Assembly (NCBI GenBank): GCA_009885695.1
Contig: VFKE01000015.1
Span: forward strand, 1 to 49,760
Source: Verrucomicrobiota bacterium
GTDB lineage: Bacteria > Verrucomicrobiota > Verrucomicrobiia > Verrucomicrobiales > Verrucomicrobiaceae
Direction: 5' to 3'
Length of the DNA: 49,760 nucleotides
This document shows positions 9,806 to 22,283 of this stretch, one piece after another. How positions within the stretch are numbered: the stretch's first letter is position 1; every line of letters begins with the position of its first letter. The notes under the pieces were generated by a model. The model searched no databases and was not told where the DNA came from. It was given only the letters and a program-made list of their open reading frames with translations. The position numbers were made by a program, and so were the translations under genes.

Positions 9806-14590
<4,785 letters not shown>

Positions 14591-14626
14591 GGGGAAACAA
14601 TAAGCACAGTCCGCCGGGGTGCAACA

Positions 14627-14660
14627 ATCATATCAACGCATCATGATTTGAAGATATGAT
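14627..14660. promoter_or_regulatory. 34-bp symmetric palindrome upstream of metH (candidate operator)
   Basis: Outer arms ATCATATC (14627-14634) and GATATGAT (14653-14660) are perfect. The centre is ATCATGAT (14640-14647), itself a palindrome with the same midpoint. The layout is thus arm, 5 bases, centre, 5 bases, arm. It lies 37-70 bp upstream of the metH ATG and on the far side of the vapB operator. The spacing suits a dimeric or tetrameric repressor of metH; the regulator itself is not identified. Confidence 0.6.
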
Positions 14661-14694
14661 ATTATTTGCCTAAACTTTAAAGAATTCTTGTGAA

Positions 14695-14716
14695 AGTATG
14701 GCAACCATGCCATACT
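14695..14716. promoter_or_regulatory. Inverted repeat upstream of vapB (candidate autoregulatory operator)
   Basis: AGTATGGC (14695-14702) and GCCATACT (14709-14716) form perfect 8-bp arms around a 6-bp spacer. The site ends 6 bp before the chosen vapB start, where VapB or VapBC complexes usually bind to repress their own operon. Confidence 0.65.
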
Positions 14717-14722
14717 CTGGCC

Positions 14723-15013
14723 ATGAAAATGACCATGCACATCGACGAGGCCTTGTTGGCCGAGGTCATGGCTGCGACCGGGACGACCAGCAAGACGGCG
14801 GCGGTCAATGAGGCTTTGCGGAAAATCGCGACCAAGTTCCGTCAGAGGGAACGCTGGAGTCGTGATCTTGGAATGACGCCTGAAGAAATAGGTGCTTCAT
14901 TTGATCCTGATGTAGCACTCGGCTTGCGCGGCCACTATCCACCGCTGACGAAAGAGGAGCTTTCACTCGTCGCAGAACCGGCCGCCAAATATGGAAAGAA
15001 ACGTTCTCGTTGA
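14723..15013 (+). CDS. vapB: VapB-family antitoxin
   Basis: The 96-residue protein starts with the typical beta strand and helices of a short ribbon-helix-helix DNA-binding domain: MTMHIDEALLAEVMAATG, then SKTAAVNEALRKI. The C-terminal tail is the likely toxin-binding part. I chose the ATG at 14723 because the frame upstream (from a GTG at 14690) crosses the palindrome at 14695-14716. The gene overlaps vapC by 23 bp, as in many TA operons. It would neutralize VapC and, together with it, repress the operon. Confidence 0.85.
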   Translation: MKMTMHIDEALLAEVMAATGTTSKTAAVNEALRKIATKFRQRERWSRDLGMTPEEIGASFDPDVALGLRGHYPPLTKEELSLVAEPAAKYGKKRSR

Positions 15014-15386
15014 TTCCAGTTGGTTCATCGGGTGCTATCGACGGTTGGTTGATCCGTTTCGTGTTCTTCGGCAATCGGTCATGGGTTACGAATTCTATTC
15101 TTGCGGAGTCGTAATGCTGGAAGTTTGTCGCGGTATTCGCGTGAGGCGGCATTACGAAGCGGCCCGACAGGATTTCGCCGTCATGTGCTGGGTTCCCACG
15201 ACTGAAAAAATCTGGAGCGAAGCCACCGACCTTGCGCGGAAACTTGCCGCCAGAGGAGTAACCATGCAACTCGCCGACCTCGTTATCGCCGTGTCCGCGT
15301 TGTCTGCCGATGCTGCGGTGCTTACGCTGGACTCTGACTTCCGGCAGGTGCCGGAGTTGCAGGTGATCGATAAGTTGGACGAGTAG
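14991..15386 (+). CDS. vapC: VapC-family PIN-domain toxin
   Basis: The 131-residue PIN domain has the four acidic residues expected for Mg-dependent RNase activity: Asp8 in VLVDSSWF, Glu44 in MLEVCRG, Asp96 in LADLVIAV and Asp114 or Asp116 in LTLDSDF. VapC toxins cleave specific RNAs, often tRNA, when freed from VapB. The start ATG lies inside the end of vapB. Key residues are all present, so the toxin looks intact, unlike the RelE-type toxin at 17451-17725. Confidence 0.88.
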   Translation: MERNVLVDSSWFIGCYRRLVDPFRVLRQSVMGYEFYSCGVVMLEVCRGIRVRRHYEAARQDFAVMCWVPTTEKIWSEATDLARKLAARGVTMQLADLVIAVSALSADAAVLTLDSDFRQVPELQVIDKLDE

Positions 15387-15424
15387 TTGCGCGCCCCTGA
15401 TGTTGCGCGATCAATCCCGCCCGC

Positions 15425-16180
15425 ATGAGTCCGACCGCCGATCCTGAAGTCATCCTCGAAGCCCGCGATCTCAGCCGTGAGTTTGACGGCGTGGTGGCCT
15501 TGGACCGTTTTAGCTTCAAACTGAAACGGGGCGAAGTGCTCGGTCTCCTGGGCGCGAACGGCGCGGGCAAGACCACTTCGATGAACATGCTGCTCGGCTT
15601 GACGACACCGAGTTCCGGCAGCATTCACGCATTTGGCCGGGATTTTTTCAAGAACCGCGTGGAGCTGCTCAAGCGGATGAATTTTTCCAGCGCCTACACC
15701 TCGCTCCCCGGCAACTTGCTGGTCTGGCAGAACTTGCTGGTCTTCGCCAAGATATACGGCGTGCCTGACCACAAGAAAAAAATCACCGAGCTGCTCGAGT
15801 TGTTTGAGATCAGCGACCTCCGCCAGCGCGTCACTGGCCAGCTCTCCGCCGGGGAGAGCACGCGGCTCAACCTCTGCAAGGCCCTGCTCAATGATCCGGA
15901 ACTGCTGTTGCTCGACGAGCCGACCGCCAGCCTCGATCCCGACATCGCCGACAAGGTTCGCAAGACCATCCGCCGCGTCCAAAGCGAGCGGCAGATCAGC
16001 ATTCTCTACACTTCGCACAACATGCGTGACATCGAGGAAGTCTGCGACCGCGTCATTTTCCTGCACAAGGGAAAGGTTGTCACCGAAGGCACCGCGTCGG
16101 AAATCGTGGCCAAATCACAGCAGAGTTCGTTGGAGGATGTGTTCATCAAGATTGCCCGCAGCGGCGACATCGTAGAATGA
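15425..16180 (+). CDS. ABC transporter ATP-binding protein (ABC-2 type exporter)
   Basis: This 251-residue nucleotide-binding subunit has Walker A GANGAGKTT (about 43-51), the signature motif SAGES (about 141-145, a variant of LSGGQ) and Walker B with LLLDEPTASLD (about 161-171), followed by a switch His in YTSHNMRDIEE. The family resembles the drug, polysaccharide and Nod-factor exporter ATPases paired with ABC-2 permeases. The permease follows 88 bp downstream, separated by palindromic repeats. The substrate cannot be told from sequence. Confidence 0.92.
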   Translation: MSPTADPEVILEARDLSREFDGVVALDRFSFKLKRGEVLGLLGANGAGKTTSMNMLLGLTTPSSGSIHAFGRDFFKNRVELLKRMNFSSAYTSLPGNLLVWQNLLVFAKIYGVPDHKKKITELLELFEISDLRQRVTGQLSAGESTRLNLCKALLNDPELLLLDEPTASLDPDIADKVRKTIRRVQSERQISILYTSHNMRDIEEVCDRVIFLHKGKVVTEGTASEIVAKSQQSSLEDVFIKIARSGDIVE

Positions 16181-16202
16181 GCATACGTCTGCGCACCAAC
16201 GT

Positions 16203-16264
16203 GGGCTGGCAGCCCTCTGCCAGCTCTGGAATCCATGATGCCGGCAGCCCTCTGCCAGCCCACA
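16203..16264. repeat. Paired GGCAGCCCTCTGCCAGC palindromes
   Basis: Between the ATPase and permease genes, GCTGGCAGCCCTCTGCCAGC is self-complementary, and a second copy GGCAGCCCTCTGCCAGC follows about 35 bp later. Outer arms GTGGGCTGGCAG and CTGCCAGCCCAC also pair, so the whole stretch can form a nested hairpin. This is typical of REP-like elements. It could moderate readthrough from ATPase to permease. Confidence 0.7.
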
Positions 16265-16268
16265 TCTT

Positions 16269-17072
16269 ATGAACTTCCGCATTATCTCCGCTCTAGTCCT
16301 CCGTTACATCTTCCTCTATACCCGCACACCGATGCGGCTGGTGGAGCTGGTCTTTTGGCCGGTGGTGGATCTCATGGTGTGGGGCAACCTCACGATGTTC
16401 CTTCAGGAAAACACCAGCGCCCAGTTTGCCCATTATCTTCTTTTCCTCATTGGCGGCATGATTTTGTGGGACGTGCTGTTCCGCGCTCAGCAGGGAGTTG
16501 CCATCTCCTTTCTGGAGGATGTTTGGACCCGGAACCTGCTCAATGTCTTCGTGGCTCCGGTGCGCACCGTGGAATACGTCACCGCCACGTTTGTCATCGG
16601 TTTCCTGCGCATCTGCGTCACGGTGCTGGTTCTCTCCGTGCTCGCGTTCGTCGGTTATCATTTCAACGTCTTCTCCCTCAAGTGGAGCCTGATTCCTTTT
16701 TTTGTAAATCTGATGATCTTCGGCTGGTCGTTGGGGATGATTTCCACCGCGCTCATCCTGCGATGGGGTCAGGCGGCCGAGTCCCTGGCCTGGGCCATTC
16801 CCTTTTTCATTCAACCACTGGTGGCCGTGTTTTATCCCGTGGCAAAACTCCCGATTTGGCTGCAAGGCATCGCGCTGGCACTGCCGGCCACGCATATTTT
16901 CGAGGGCATGCGCGATGTCCTCAATCCCGTCATCGGTCACGCCAGTTGGAAGCATCTCGGGATGGCGGCGGGACTGAATGTCGTCTTCATGGCGCTCGCC
17001 GCCTGGATCTTCGCCTCCACCCTCCGCGCCACACGGCGCAAAGGGCTGCTGACCAAGTTCGCGACGCAGTAG
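16269..17072 (+). CDS. ABC-2 type transporter permease
   Basis: The 267-residue membrane protein has six hydrophobic segments and the ABC-2 layout: a short N-terminus (MNFRIISALVLRYIFLYTRT), a helix pair, and a C-terminal region with LALPATHIFEGMRDVLNP, which matches the conserved P-x-x-x-x-F-E-x-x-R pattern of these exporters. It partners with the ATPase upstream and would form the membrane channel as a dimer. Likely substrates are a drug, lipid or polysaccharide. Confidence 0.9.
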   Translation: MNFRIISALVLRYIFLYTRTPMRLVELVFWPVVDLMVWGNLTMFLQENTSAQFAHYLLFLIGGMILWDVLFRAQQGVAISFLEDVWTRNLLNVFVAPVRTVEYVTATFVIGFLRICVTVLVLSVLAFVGYHFNVFSLKWSLIPFFVNLMIFGWSLGMISTALILRWGQAAESLAWAIPFFIQPLVAVFYPVAKLPIWLQGIALALPATHIFEGMRDVLNPVIGHASWKHLGMAAGLNVVFMALAAWIFASTLRATRRKGLLTKFATQ

Positions 17073-17085
17073 GCGGGTTTTCAAA

Positions 17086-17179
17086 TCGGCCCATCGGGCC
17101 GACCGAACCCAGGGATGAGGACGGAGCGACTGATTCCCTGGGTAATGTGCCAAATAACCCTTGCGCCCCAACGGGGCGC
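17086..17179. repeat. Cluster of three palindromes
   Basis: Three hairpin-forming units follow in a row: TCGGCCC-atc-GGGCCGA (17086-17102), ACCCAGGGA paired with TCCCTGGGT (17107-17143), and GCGCCCC-aac-GGGGCGC (17163-17179). They lie between the permease and the TA remnant. A similar composite of GC palindromes occurs at 46309-46507, which suggests a dispersed repeat family. Confidence 0.65.
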
Positions 17180-17277
17180 GCGAAACTTCCACCATGCCCC
17201 AGAGCATCTCGCGAGTTCGGGCTGGACGGCTGGCGGATCATGAGCATGTCGCCAAAACCCGTGTTATTGTTCCCATC

Positions 17278-17472
17278 ATGAACCCCGGAATCTTGGGAAT
17301 CCCCGCGTCCATTCTCTCATCCGTCGAGACCCTGGATGAGCTTCAGGACTGGCTCGCCACGCAGCATCCCGACATCATGGCCGAGGTGCATCAGGCCCGG
17401 CAAGAAGACCTCGCAGGCGATTTCAATACCTGGAAACACCGGCATCTGCCATGCCCTACCGGGTCGAAATAG
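17278..17472 (+). CDS. Small antitoxin-like protein upstream of relE pseudogene
   Basis: The 64-residue protein starts at ATG 17278. It has a short helical body (ILSSVETLDELQDWLATQHP) and a C-terminal part with QEDLAGDFNTW, similar to small antitoxins that pair with RelE/ParE toxins. Its end overlaps the start of the degraded toxin at 17451 by 22 bp, the usual arrangement of such pairs. It may still be expressed although its partner appears dead. Confidence 0.55.
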   Translation: MNPGILGIPASILSSVETLDELQDWLATQHPDIMAEVHQARQEDLAGDFNTWKHRHLPCPTGSK

Positions 17473-17725
17473 GCTCGCTGGCTGACGCTTAACCGGCCGC
17501 ACTGGACTCCGCCATCGGGTCGAGCGTGGATCGTAAAATTCTCTGACTCGCGGAAAATGCCGTCGTCGTCGTTCACCGGCGTCTCGTCGGAATGCCAGAC
17601 GAACTTGCGGGCCTGTGCAAACTCCGCATCGGCGACTGGCGCATCCTTTACTGGAATTACCCCGCGCAAGCACTCATTCGGATTTCCGCATCCAGCACCG
17701 CTCCGAAGTCTATCGCGACTTCTGA
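17451..17725 (+). pseudogene. RelE/ParE-type toxin pseudogene
   Basis: Reading from ATG 17451, a RelE-like sequence is visible: start MPYRVEIGSLADA, then LAENAVVVVHRRLVGMPDEL, then LCKLRIGDWRILYWNYP. The end (FRIQHRSEVYRDF, stop at 17723-17725) is in a different frame. Two in-frame stops (a TAA 13 codons after the start and a TGA 18 codons later) and one frameshift near 17690 break the gene. The preserved RIGDWRILYW and HRSEVYRDF motifs leave little doubt about the family. The antitoxin-like gene directly upstream is open. The decay looks recent, since the motifs are still readable. Confidence 0.85.
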
Positions 17726-18001
17726 AGGGCCTGCCCCAAGCCGCCCCGATTTACCAAAATCGGATCTGGAGATGTGCCACAATTCATATTATGAGCCCGC
17801 CAATTAAGCCCAATCTCGTCCGCATCTTTTTTTTGGCAATGCTGGCGTTCTGTCTATCGGGACGCTGACAAAACATTTCCGCATGGAATACAAGTCAAGG
17901 GGGAGAGCTTGACGTCACAATTCTGCGTGCATCCGCGTAATCTGCGAATTATATGAGTGACTTCCGAGGATGGAATTCACCGCCAACATCGTAACTTTCC
18001 C

Positions 18002-19336
18002 ATGAAACACGCACCCGCATTCACCCGCCGCCGTTTCCTGCAACAGGGCGCCGCCACGCTGCTCAGCGCGCCTTTCGTCACCTCCGGAGTGCGGGCTGCA
18101 TCGCCGAATGGCAAACTCCGCCACGCGGCCTTCGGTGCCAGCGGAATGTCGTGGGCGGACATGAGTTCGCTCTCCAATCATCCGATGTGGGAACTGGTCG
18201 CGGTGTGCGATGTTGATAAAAATAATTTTGCGCGGGTTCAGGAAAAATTTCCAGAGGTCAGAACCTACACCGACTGGCGTGAGTTGCTGGAAAAGGAATC
18301 CGGCAACATTGACAGCGTCAATGTCTCGGTTCCCGACCACATGCATGGCGCCATGGGCATGGCCTCCGTCGCGAAAGGTCTCCACATTTATGGCCAGAAG
18401 CCACTGGCGCAGAACCTCGCTGAATGCCGCGCCATGACCGAGCGCGCCCGCGCCAAGGGTGTGATGACACAGATGGGCATCCAAATTTCCTCGGACTTTA
18501 CCGAGCGCTTCGCTGCGGAGATGATCCACGCTGGCGCGATTGGAAAAGTGAAGGAAGTTCACAGCTTTTCGAATAAAAAATGGGGCGATCCGGAACCAAC
18601 GCCGCAGAGGACCGATCCAGTTCCGGATGGCTTCGACTGGGACAAGTGGCTCGGCGTTGCCAGCGAGCGGCCTTTTATTGGCAATGGCTACTACCATCCC
18701 GGTAACTGGCGCAAGCGGCGCGACTTCGGCACTGGCACACTGGGCGACATGGGCTGCCACATGTTCAGCGGCTGGTTTCGTGCGCTGGCTCTGGGCTCGC
18801 CCATCAGCGTCACCTCCCGCGGGCCAGCGCCGGGCAAAGACAACTGGGCTATCAATGGAAAAGTCGAATACGTTTTTCCGGGCACGGAATTCACGGCGGA
18901 CAAGCTCGTAAAAGTCACCTGGTATGACGGCGAGCAAATGCCGCCAAAGGAGGTGCTGGATGCCTTCGTGGGTAAATGGCCCGACCAAGGCAGCATTTAC
19001 CTGGGCACCGAGGGCGTGTTGTTGCATCCGCACAACTCCACGCCCACGCTGCATCCAAAGGAGAAATTTACCGGCTACAAGTATCCCAAGCTGGAACCGC
19101 GCAATCATTGGTTTGACTTCATCGACTGCTGCCTGAAGCGGGATAAAAAACCGAGCGCCAACTGGGACTACTCAGGTCCGCTCACGGAATCCGTGCTCCT
19201 CGGCTGCCTCTGTTCCGTGTTTCCCGAAAAAACGCTGGAGTTCGATGGTGCCAGCCTCACTTTTAAAAATTCACCTGAGGCCAACGCCTTGGTGAAACGG
19301 AGCTATCGCAAGGGCTGGGAAATCGCCGGTATGTAG
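18002..19336 (+). CDS. Gfo/Idh/MocA family oxidoreductase with Tat signal
   Basis: The 444-residue protein begins with a twin-arginine signal (TRRRFLQQGAATLLS) and a signal-peptidase-like AAA/ASA end, so it is probably exported folded through the Tat system. After it come a Rossmann NAD(P)-binding domain (GASGMSWADM, about 38-47), an SVNVSVPDHMH stretch and the GQKPLAQN motif (a variant of the EKP catalytic motif). The C-terminal half is the alpha/beta sugar-binding domain. Planctomycete and verrucomicrobial genomes carry many such secreted members, likely acting on sugars or inositols; the substrate is not known. ATG at 18002 was chosen over an upstream in-frame start because it gives the Tat motif at the N-terminus. 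Confidence 0.88.
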   Translation: MKHAPAFTRRRFLQQGAATLLSAPFVTSGVRAASPNGKLRHAAFGASGMSWADMSSLSNHPMWELVAVCDVDKNNFARVQEKFPEVRTYTDWRELLEKESGNIDSVNVSVPDHMHGAMGMASVAKGLHIYGQKPLAQNLAECRAMTERARAKGVMTQMGIQISSDFTERFAAEMIHAGAIGKVKEVHSFSNKKWGDPEPTPQRTDPVPDGFDWDKWLGVASERPFIGNGYYHPGNWRKRRDFGTGTLGDMGCHMFSGWFRALALGSPISVTSRGPAPGKDNWAINGKVEYVFPGTEFTADKLVKVTWYDGEQMPPKEVLDAFVGKWPDQGSIYLGTEGVLLHPHNSTPTLHPKEKFTGYKYPKLEPRNHWFDFIDCCLKRDKKPSANWDYSGPLTESVLLGCLCSVFPEKTLEFDGASLTFKNSPEANALVKRSYRKGWEIAGM

Positions 19337-19353
19337 TGCAGATTAATTAAGGA

Positions 19354-19459
19354 CGTAGCCGCGCTTCGTGTTGCGAAGCCGCAAAGCGAAAGCGCGGGAA
19401 GTTTGGAAGTATTGTAGCCAGGCGATTTTGTCCCGCACTCTCACGAGAGTGCGGCTACG
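19354..19459. repeat. 106-bp MITE-like element with GTAGCCGC terminal inverted repeats
   Basis: CGTAGCCGC (19354-19362) and GCGGCTACG (19451-19459) are inverted termini. Inside are two further palindromes, CTTCG-tgttg-CGAAG and CACTCTC-ac-GAGAGTG. Similar strings (CTCACGAGAGTGCGGC and GTAGCCGCATCTCGC) occur near 24517-24546 and 49680-49706, so the family is dispersed. Confidence 0.7.
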
Positions 19460-19485
19460 AGGTATTTAATAATGTTCAGGGTAAA

Positions 19486-19971
19486 TCACTCCCCGCCTTC
19501 AGGCTTCTTGCGCCCGCCACGGCCACCGTCGCTGCGTTTCTCGATGTCGTGCAGCATCTCGCTCACGTCCTCGACCTGCGCCCAGACTTCCTGCGAGACA
19601 AAGATCGACGCGTTCTGCGCCACCGCGAGAGCGATGCTGTCGCTCGGCCGGGCATCGAGCTCCACCACCTTGCGCTGTTGCAGTTCGTTTTCTGCGGTAA
19701 TGATGATCCGCGCGTGGAAGACGCCGTTCTCGAGGTGGTTGATCACCACCCTTTCCACCTTCGCGCCGAAAGCCCGGAGCACGTGACCGAGGAGGTCGTG
19801 CGTCAGAGGGCGCTCCTTGGCGATTCCCCGCATGGACATGGCGATGGCCATGCCCACCGGGCCGTCCACATAGATCACGAAGATCTTCTCCTGGTTGCCG
19901 AGAAAGACCGCATACGACTCGTCCATGGGCACCACTGCGCGCAATTGGGTCTCCAGCACCTCCTTATTCAT
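19486..19971 (-). CDS. Bifunctional nuclease (BFN/DUF151) family protein
   Basis: The 161-residue protein carries the BFN/DUF151 domain, with the family core VVELDARPSDSIALAVA, the preceding RPLTHDLLGHVL, and GPVGMAIAMSMRGI. Some members have nuclease activity and bear a role in stress or defence in plants; bacterial roles are mostly unknown. The C-terminus has a lysine- and glycine-rich tail (GGRGGRKKPEGGE). It is next to a gamma carbonic anhydrase gene on the same strand, separated by 49 bp. Confidence 0.85.
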   Translation of the reverse strand: MNKEVLETQLRAVVPMDESYAVFLGNQEKIFVIYVDGPVGMAIAMSMRGIAKERPLTHDLLGHVLRAFGAKVERVVINHLENGVFHARIIITAENELQQRKVVELDARPSDSIALAVAQNASIFVSQEVWAQVEDVSEMLHDIEKRSDGGRGGRKKPEGGE

Positions 19972-20020
19972 GACGCTAAGCTAGCACGCCGCAGGGCACT
20001 CGCGCAAGAAACACCGCGCA

Positions 20021-20551
20021 TTACATGCCGAATTCCCGGTAGCGCCTCGCCACTTCCACATACTTGGCGGCTAGCGCGATATTATGCGCCATCTCCCCGC
20101 CCACGAGCTTCCTGACCACGCGCGCGGGCGCTCCGATCACCAGCGAACCTTCCGGCACCTGCATGCCCTTCGTCACCAATGCACCGGCCCCGATAATGCA
20201 ACGCGGTCCGATCACCGCACCATCCATCACGATCGCGCCCATGCCGACCAGTGTGCCGTCGCCAATCTCGCACGCATGGATGATGGCGCGATGCCCCACG
20301 CTCACGTCAGCACCGATCACTGCGGGAAAATCATCCGATACATGGATGATGGTGCCGTCCTGGATATTTGAGCGCGGACCGATCCGGATGCGGTTGATAT
20401 CACCGCGTGCCACGCATTGATACCAAAAACTGGCGTCTTCACCGATGGTAACGGCACCGACGACTACCGCGCCGGGCGCGATGAACGCGTCCGGGTGAAT
20501 GACGGGATTTTCCGCAGGCAAGAGAAAAGTTTTTATAAATTCACAATCCAT
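20021..20551 (-). CDS. Gamma carbonic anhydrase-like protein
   Basis: The 176-residue protein is a left-handed beta-helix of hexapeptide repeats, with the gamma-CA pattern RGDINRIRIGPRSNIQDG, TIIHVSDD and GHRAIIHACEIGDGTLVGMG. The three His ligands expected for the metal are present in IIHV and GHRAIIH. The length matches the family (about 170-180). The substrate could be CO2/bicarbonate, but some members are inactive or bind other small molecules. It diverges from HU with 102 bp between their starts. Confidence 0.9.
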   Translation of the reverse strand: MDCEFIKTFLLPAENPVIHPDAFIAPGAVVVGAVTIGEDASFWYQCVARGDINRIRIGPRSNIQDGTIIHVSDDFPAVIGADVSVGHRAIIHACEIGDGTLVGMGAIVMDGAVIGPRCIIGAGALVTKGMQVPEGSLVIGAPARVVRKLVGGEMAHNIALAAKYVEVARRYREFGM

Positions 20552-20653
20552 GCAGAGATAATTATGTTGACGCTTTGGAGCTTGCTCATCAATAATGACA
20601 CCCGTCCCGTAAAACTTACGCGGGAGCGAATCAAATCAACGCTTATAACTCCC

Positions 20654-20929
20654 ATGAACAAAGCAGAACTCATTGACGCAGTCCAGAATACCCTCGGGGG
20701 CGAGACATCCAAGCGCGCGGCGGGCGACGCCGTGGAAGCCGTGCTAGCTGCCATCGCCGCCACAGTGGCGAAGGGTGACCGGGTGCAACTTGTAGGCTTC
20801 GGCACCTTCAAGGTGGCGCACCGCAAGGCTCGCACTGGTCGCAACCCCAAGACCGGCGAGGCCATGGCCATCGGTGCCTCCAAAACCGTGCGCTTCGTGT
20901 GCTCCGTCGGTCTGAAGAAGTCGCTCTAG
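20654..20929 (+). CDS. hup: HU-family DNA-binding protein
   Basis: The 91-residue protein has the standard HU form: MNKAELIDAVQ at the start, VQLVGFGTFKVAHRKARTGR at the beta-arm base and NPKTGEAMAIGASKTVRF. HU binds and bends DNA nonspecifically and organizes the nucleoid. I chose ATG 20654 because it aligns with the conserved N-terminus; the open frame extends upstream to 20417. A strong terminator follows directly. The promoter region is shared with the gamma carbonic anhydrase on the other strand. Confidence 0.95.
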   Translation: MNKAELIDAVQNTLGGETSKRAAGDAVEAVLAAIAATVAKGDRVQLVGFGTFKVAHRKARTGRNPKTGEAMAIGASKTVRFVCSVGLKKSL

Positions 20930-20965
20930 GAGCAGCAGCCAAAGGAATATCCCGCGATAGTTTAT

Positions 20966-20998
20966 AAACCGCAGCACTTAGGTGCCGCGGTTTTTTTT
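20966..20998 (+). terminator. Rho-independent terminator after HU
   Basis: The stem AACCGCAGCAC with GTGCCGCGGTT and one mismatch closes a TTAG loop, followed by eight T. The A run before the stem makes it suitable in both directions, which also fits the convergent pabB gene ending at 21000. Confidence 0.9.
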
Positions 20999-20999
20999 G

Positions 21000-22247
21000 T
21001 CACCATCCCTGCGCCGCACGCAGGAGCCCCGCCGCCTTGTGTCGCGTCTCCTCATATTCCAATTCCGGCACCGAGTCCGCCACGATCCCTGCGCCGGTGT
21101 GAAATTGCACCACGTCTCCGGTGCGCCACGCGGTGCGGATGGTGATACTAAACTGGCTTTCGCCGTTGAATCCGAACCAGCCAATCGCCCCCGTGTAAAG
21201 TCCACGATCGTGCGGCTCCAGCTCGCGAATGATTTCCAACGCGCGTTTCTTCGGCGCTCCGCTGATGGACCCTCCGGGAAAACAGGCGAGGAAGGCACCC
21301 AGATGATCAATATCCCCGCGGAGCGTGCCCTCCACGGTGGACACCAGATGATGCACTTGCGGGTGACTCTCCAGAGCGAGCATCTCCGTCACCCGCACGG
21401 TGCCGAACTCGCAGACCTGGCCGAGATCGTTGCGCTCCAGATCGGTGATCATCACCAGTTCCGCGCGCTCCTTGGCCGAGTGCTTCAGTTCAGCAACCAA
21501 GTCCCGATCCTCCTGCGCATCGGATCCGCGCGGTCGCGTGCCCTTGATCGGTCGCGTGATAATCTGATTGCCGCTCATTTTTAGAAAACACTCCGGTGAC
21601 GCGCTGAACACCTGTATCCCGCCAAGATCGAGATAAGCCGAGTGCGGCGCGGGCGATGCAGCGCGAAGCCGTTCATAAAACACGTGTGGCTCCAGATCGT
21701 CGGGCCAGGGTGCCAGCCACGGATAAGACAGGTTCACCTGATAGATGTCGCCCGCAGCGATATATTCCTGCGCGCGGCGCACGATGTGGATGTATTTCGC
21801 GCGCGACAACTGAGGCTCAAAGTGGATTTTTGGGACGAACCCCCTGTGGCCGGGAACCGGCACCGGGACCATCTGTTCAGAATGAAAATGCGGAAATACA
21901 CCGAAGCGGAAATCCCCATTGAACCCGACCCAGCCCATCAGTCCCCCGCTTGCGTCCGGTGTTGAATGGCGCGCCAGCACCTGGCGAATTCGTTCGCTGT
22001 CACGGAACACATTGCCATCCATGACTTCCGAGGGGTTGGCGGCCGTGATCGTTCGCCCTTGGATCCCTGACCAGCCGTTCAGTCGCACTGCGCCATCCGG
22101 GCGCGCGGACAGCCGGCGCGGCGTTCGCACGTCGGGGTGGTCCGTGTTGGCAAGGATCATGGTAAGCACGCCACTCTCCGGCTGCCGCCACGTTTCACAA
22201 GCGCAGTTTGAAACACACCGCTTTGACATTTCCCTGTCGCGCAGCAT
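21000..22247 (-). CDS. pabB: Aminodeoxychorismate synthase component I
   Basis: PabB converts chorismate with ammonia from a glutaminase partner to aminodeoxychorismate, the first step to p-aminobenzoate in folate synthesis. Motifs of the chorismate-binding domain are present: [22 protein letters not shown] (the Lys that marks PabB rather than TrpE, which has Ala there), [12 protein letters not shown] and [18 protein letters not shown]. The start is uncertain. ATG 22247 gives 415 residues, ATG 22229 is also possible, and the longer open frame (to 22433) overlaps the divergent phosphatase fusion and is unlikely. The gene diverges from that fusion with about 36 bp between them. Confidence 0.9.
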   Translation of the reverse strand: MLRDREMSKRCVSNCACETWRQPESGVLTMILANTDHPDVRTPRRLSARPDGAVRLNGWSGIQGRTITAANPSEVMDGNVFRDSERIRQVLARHSTPDASGGLMGWVGFNGDFRFGVFPHFHSEQMVPVPVPGHRGFVPKIHFEPQLSRAKYIHIVRRAQEYIAAGDIYQVNLSYPWLAPWPDDLEPHVFYERLRAASPAPHSAYLDLGGIQVFSASPECFLKMSGNQIITRPIKGTRPRGSDAQEDRDLVAELKHSAKERAELVMITDLERNDLGQVCEFGTVRVTEMLALESHPQVHHLVSTVEGTLRGDIDHLGAFLACFPGGSISGAPKKRALEIIRELEPHDRGLYTGAIGWFGFNGESQFSITIRTAWRTGDVVQFHTGAGIVADSVPELEYEETRHKAAGLLRAAQGW

Positions 22248-22283
22248 GTTGATGACCCCGTTAAAACCAAACGCCTCTCCACT

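Noticed and set aside
14591-14722. Riboswitch (SAM, SAH or cobalamin type) in front of metH
   Set aside because: The leader between the palindrome and the ATG is only about 37 bases and no conserved cobalamin box or SAM/SAH fold is visible. The symmetric DNA palindrome suits a protein operator better.
17791-17868. 25-codon frame with a signal-peptide-like sequence
   Set aside because: It is short, has a T8 run where a frameshift might occur, and no continuation is recognizable. It could be the start of a broken lipoprotein gene, but this is unsupported.
21000-22247. Anthranilate synthase component I (TrpE) instead of PabB
   Set aside because: The signature is PIKGTRPRG with Lys, which marks PabB; TrpE has Ala at this position. 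No trp genes are near.
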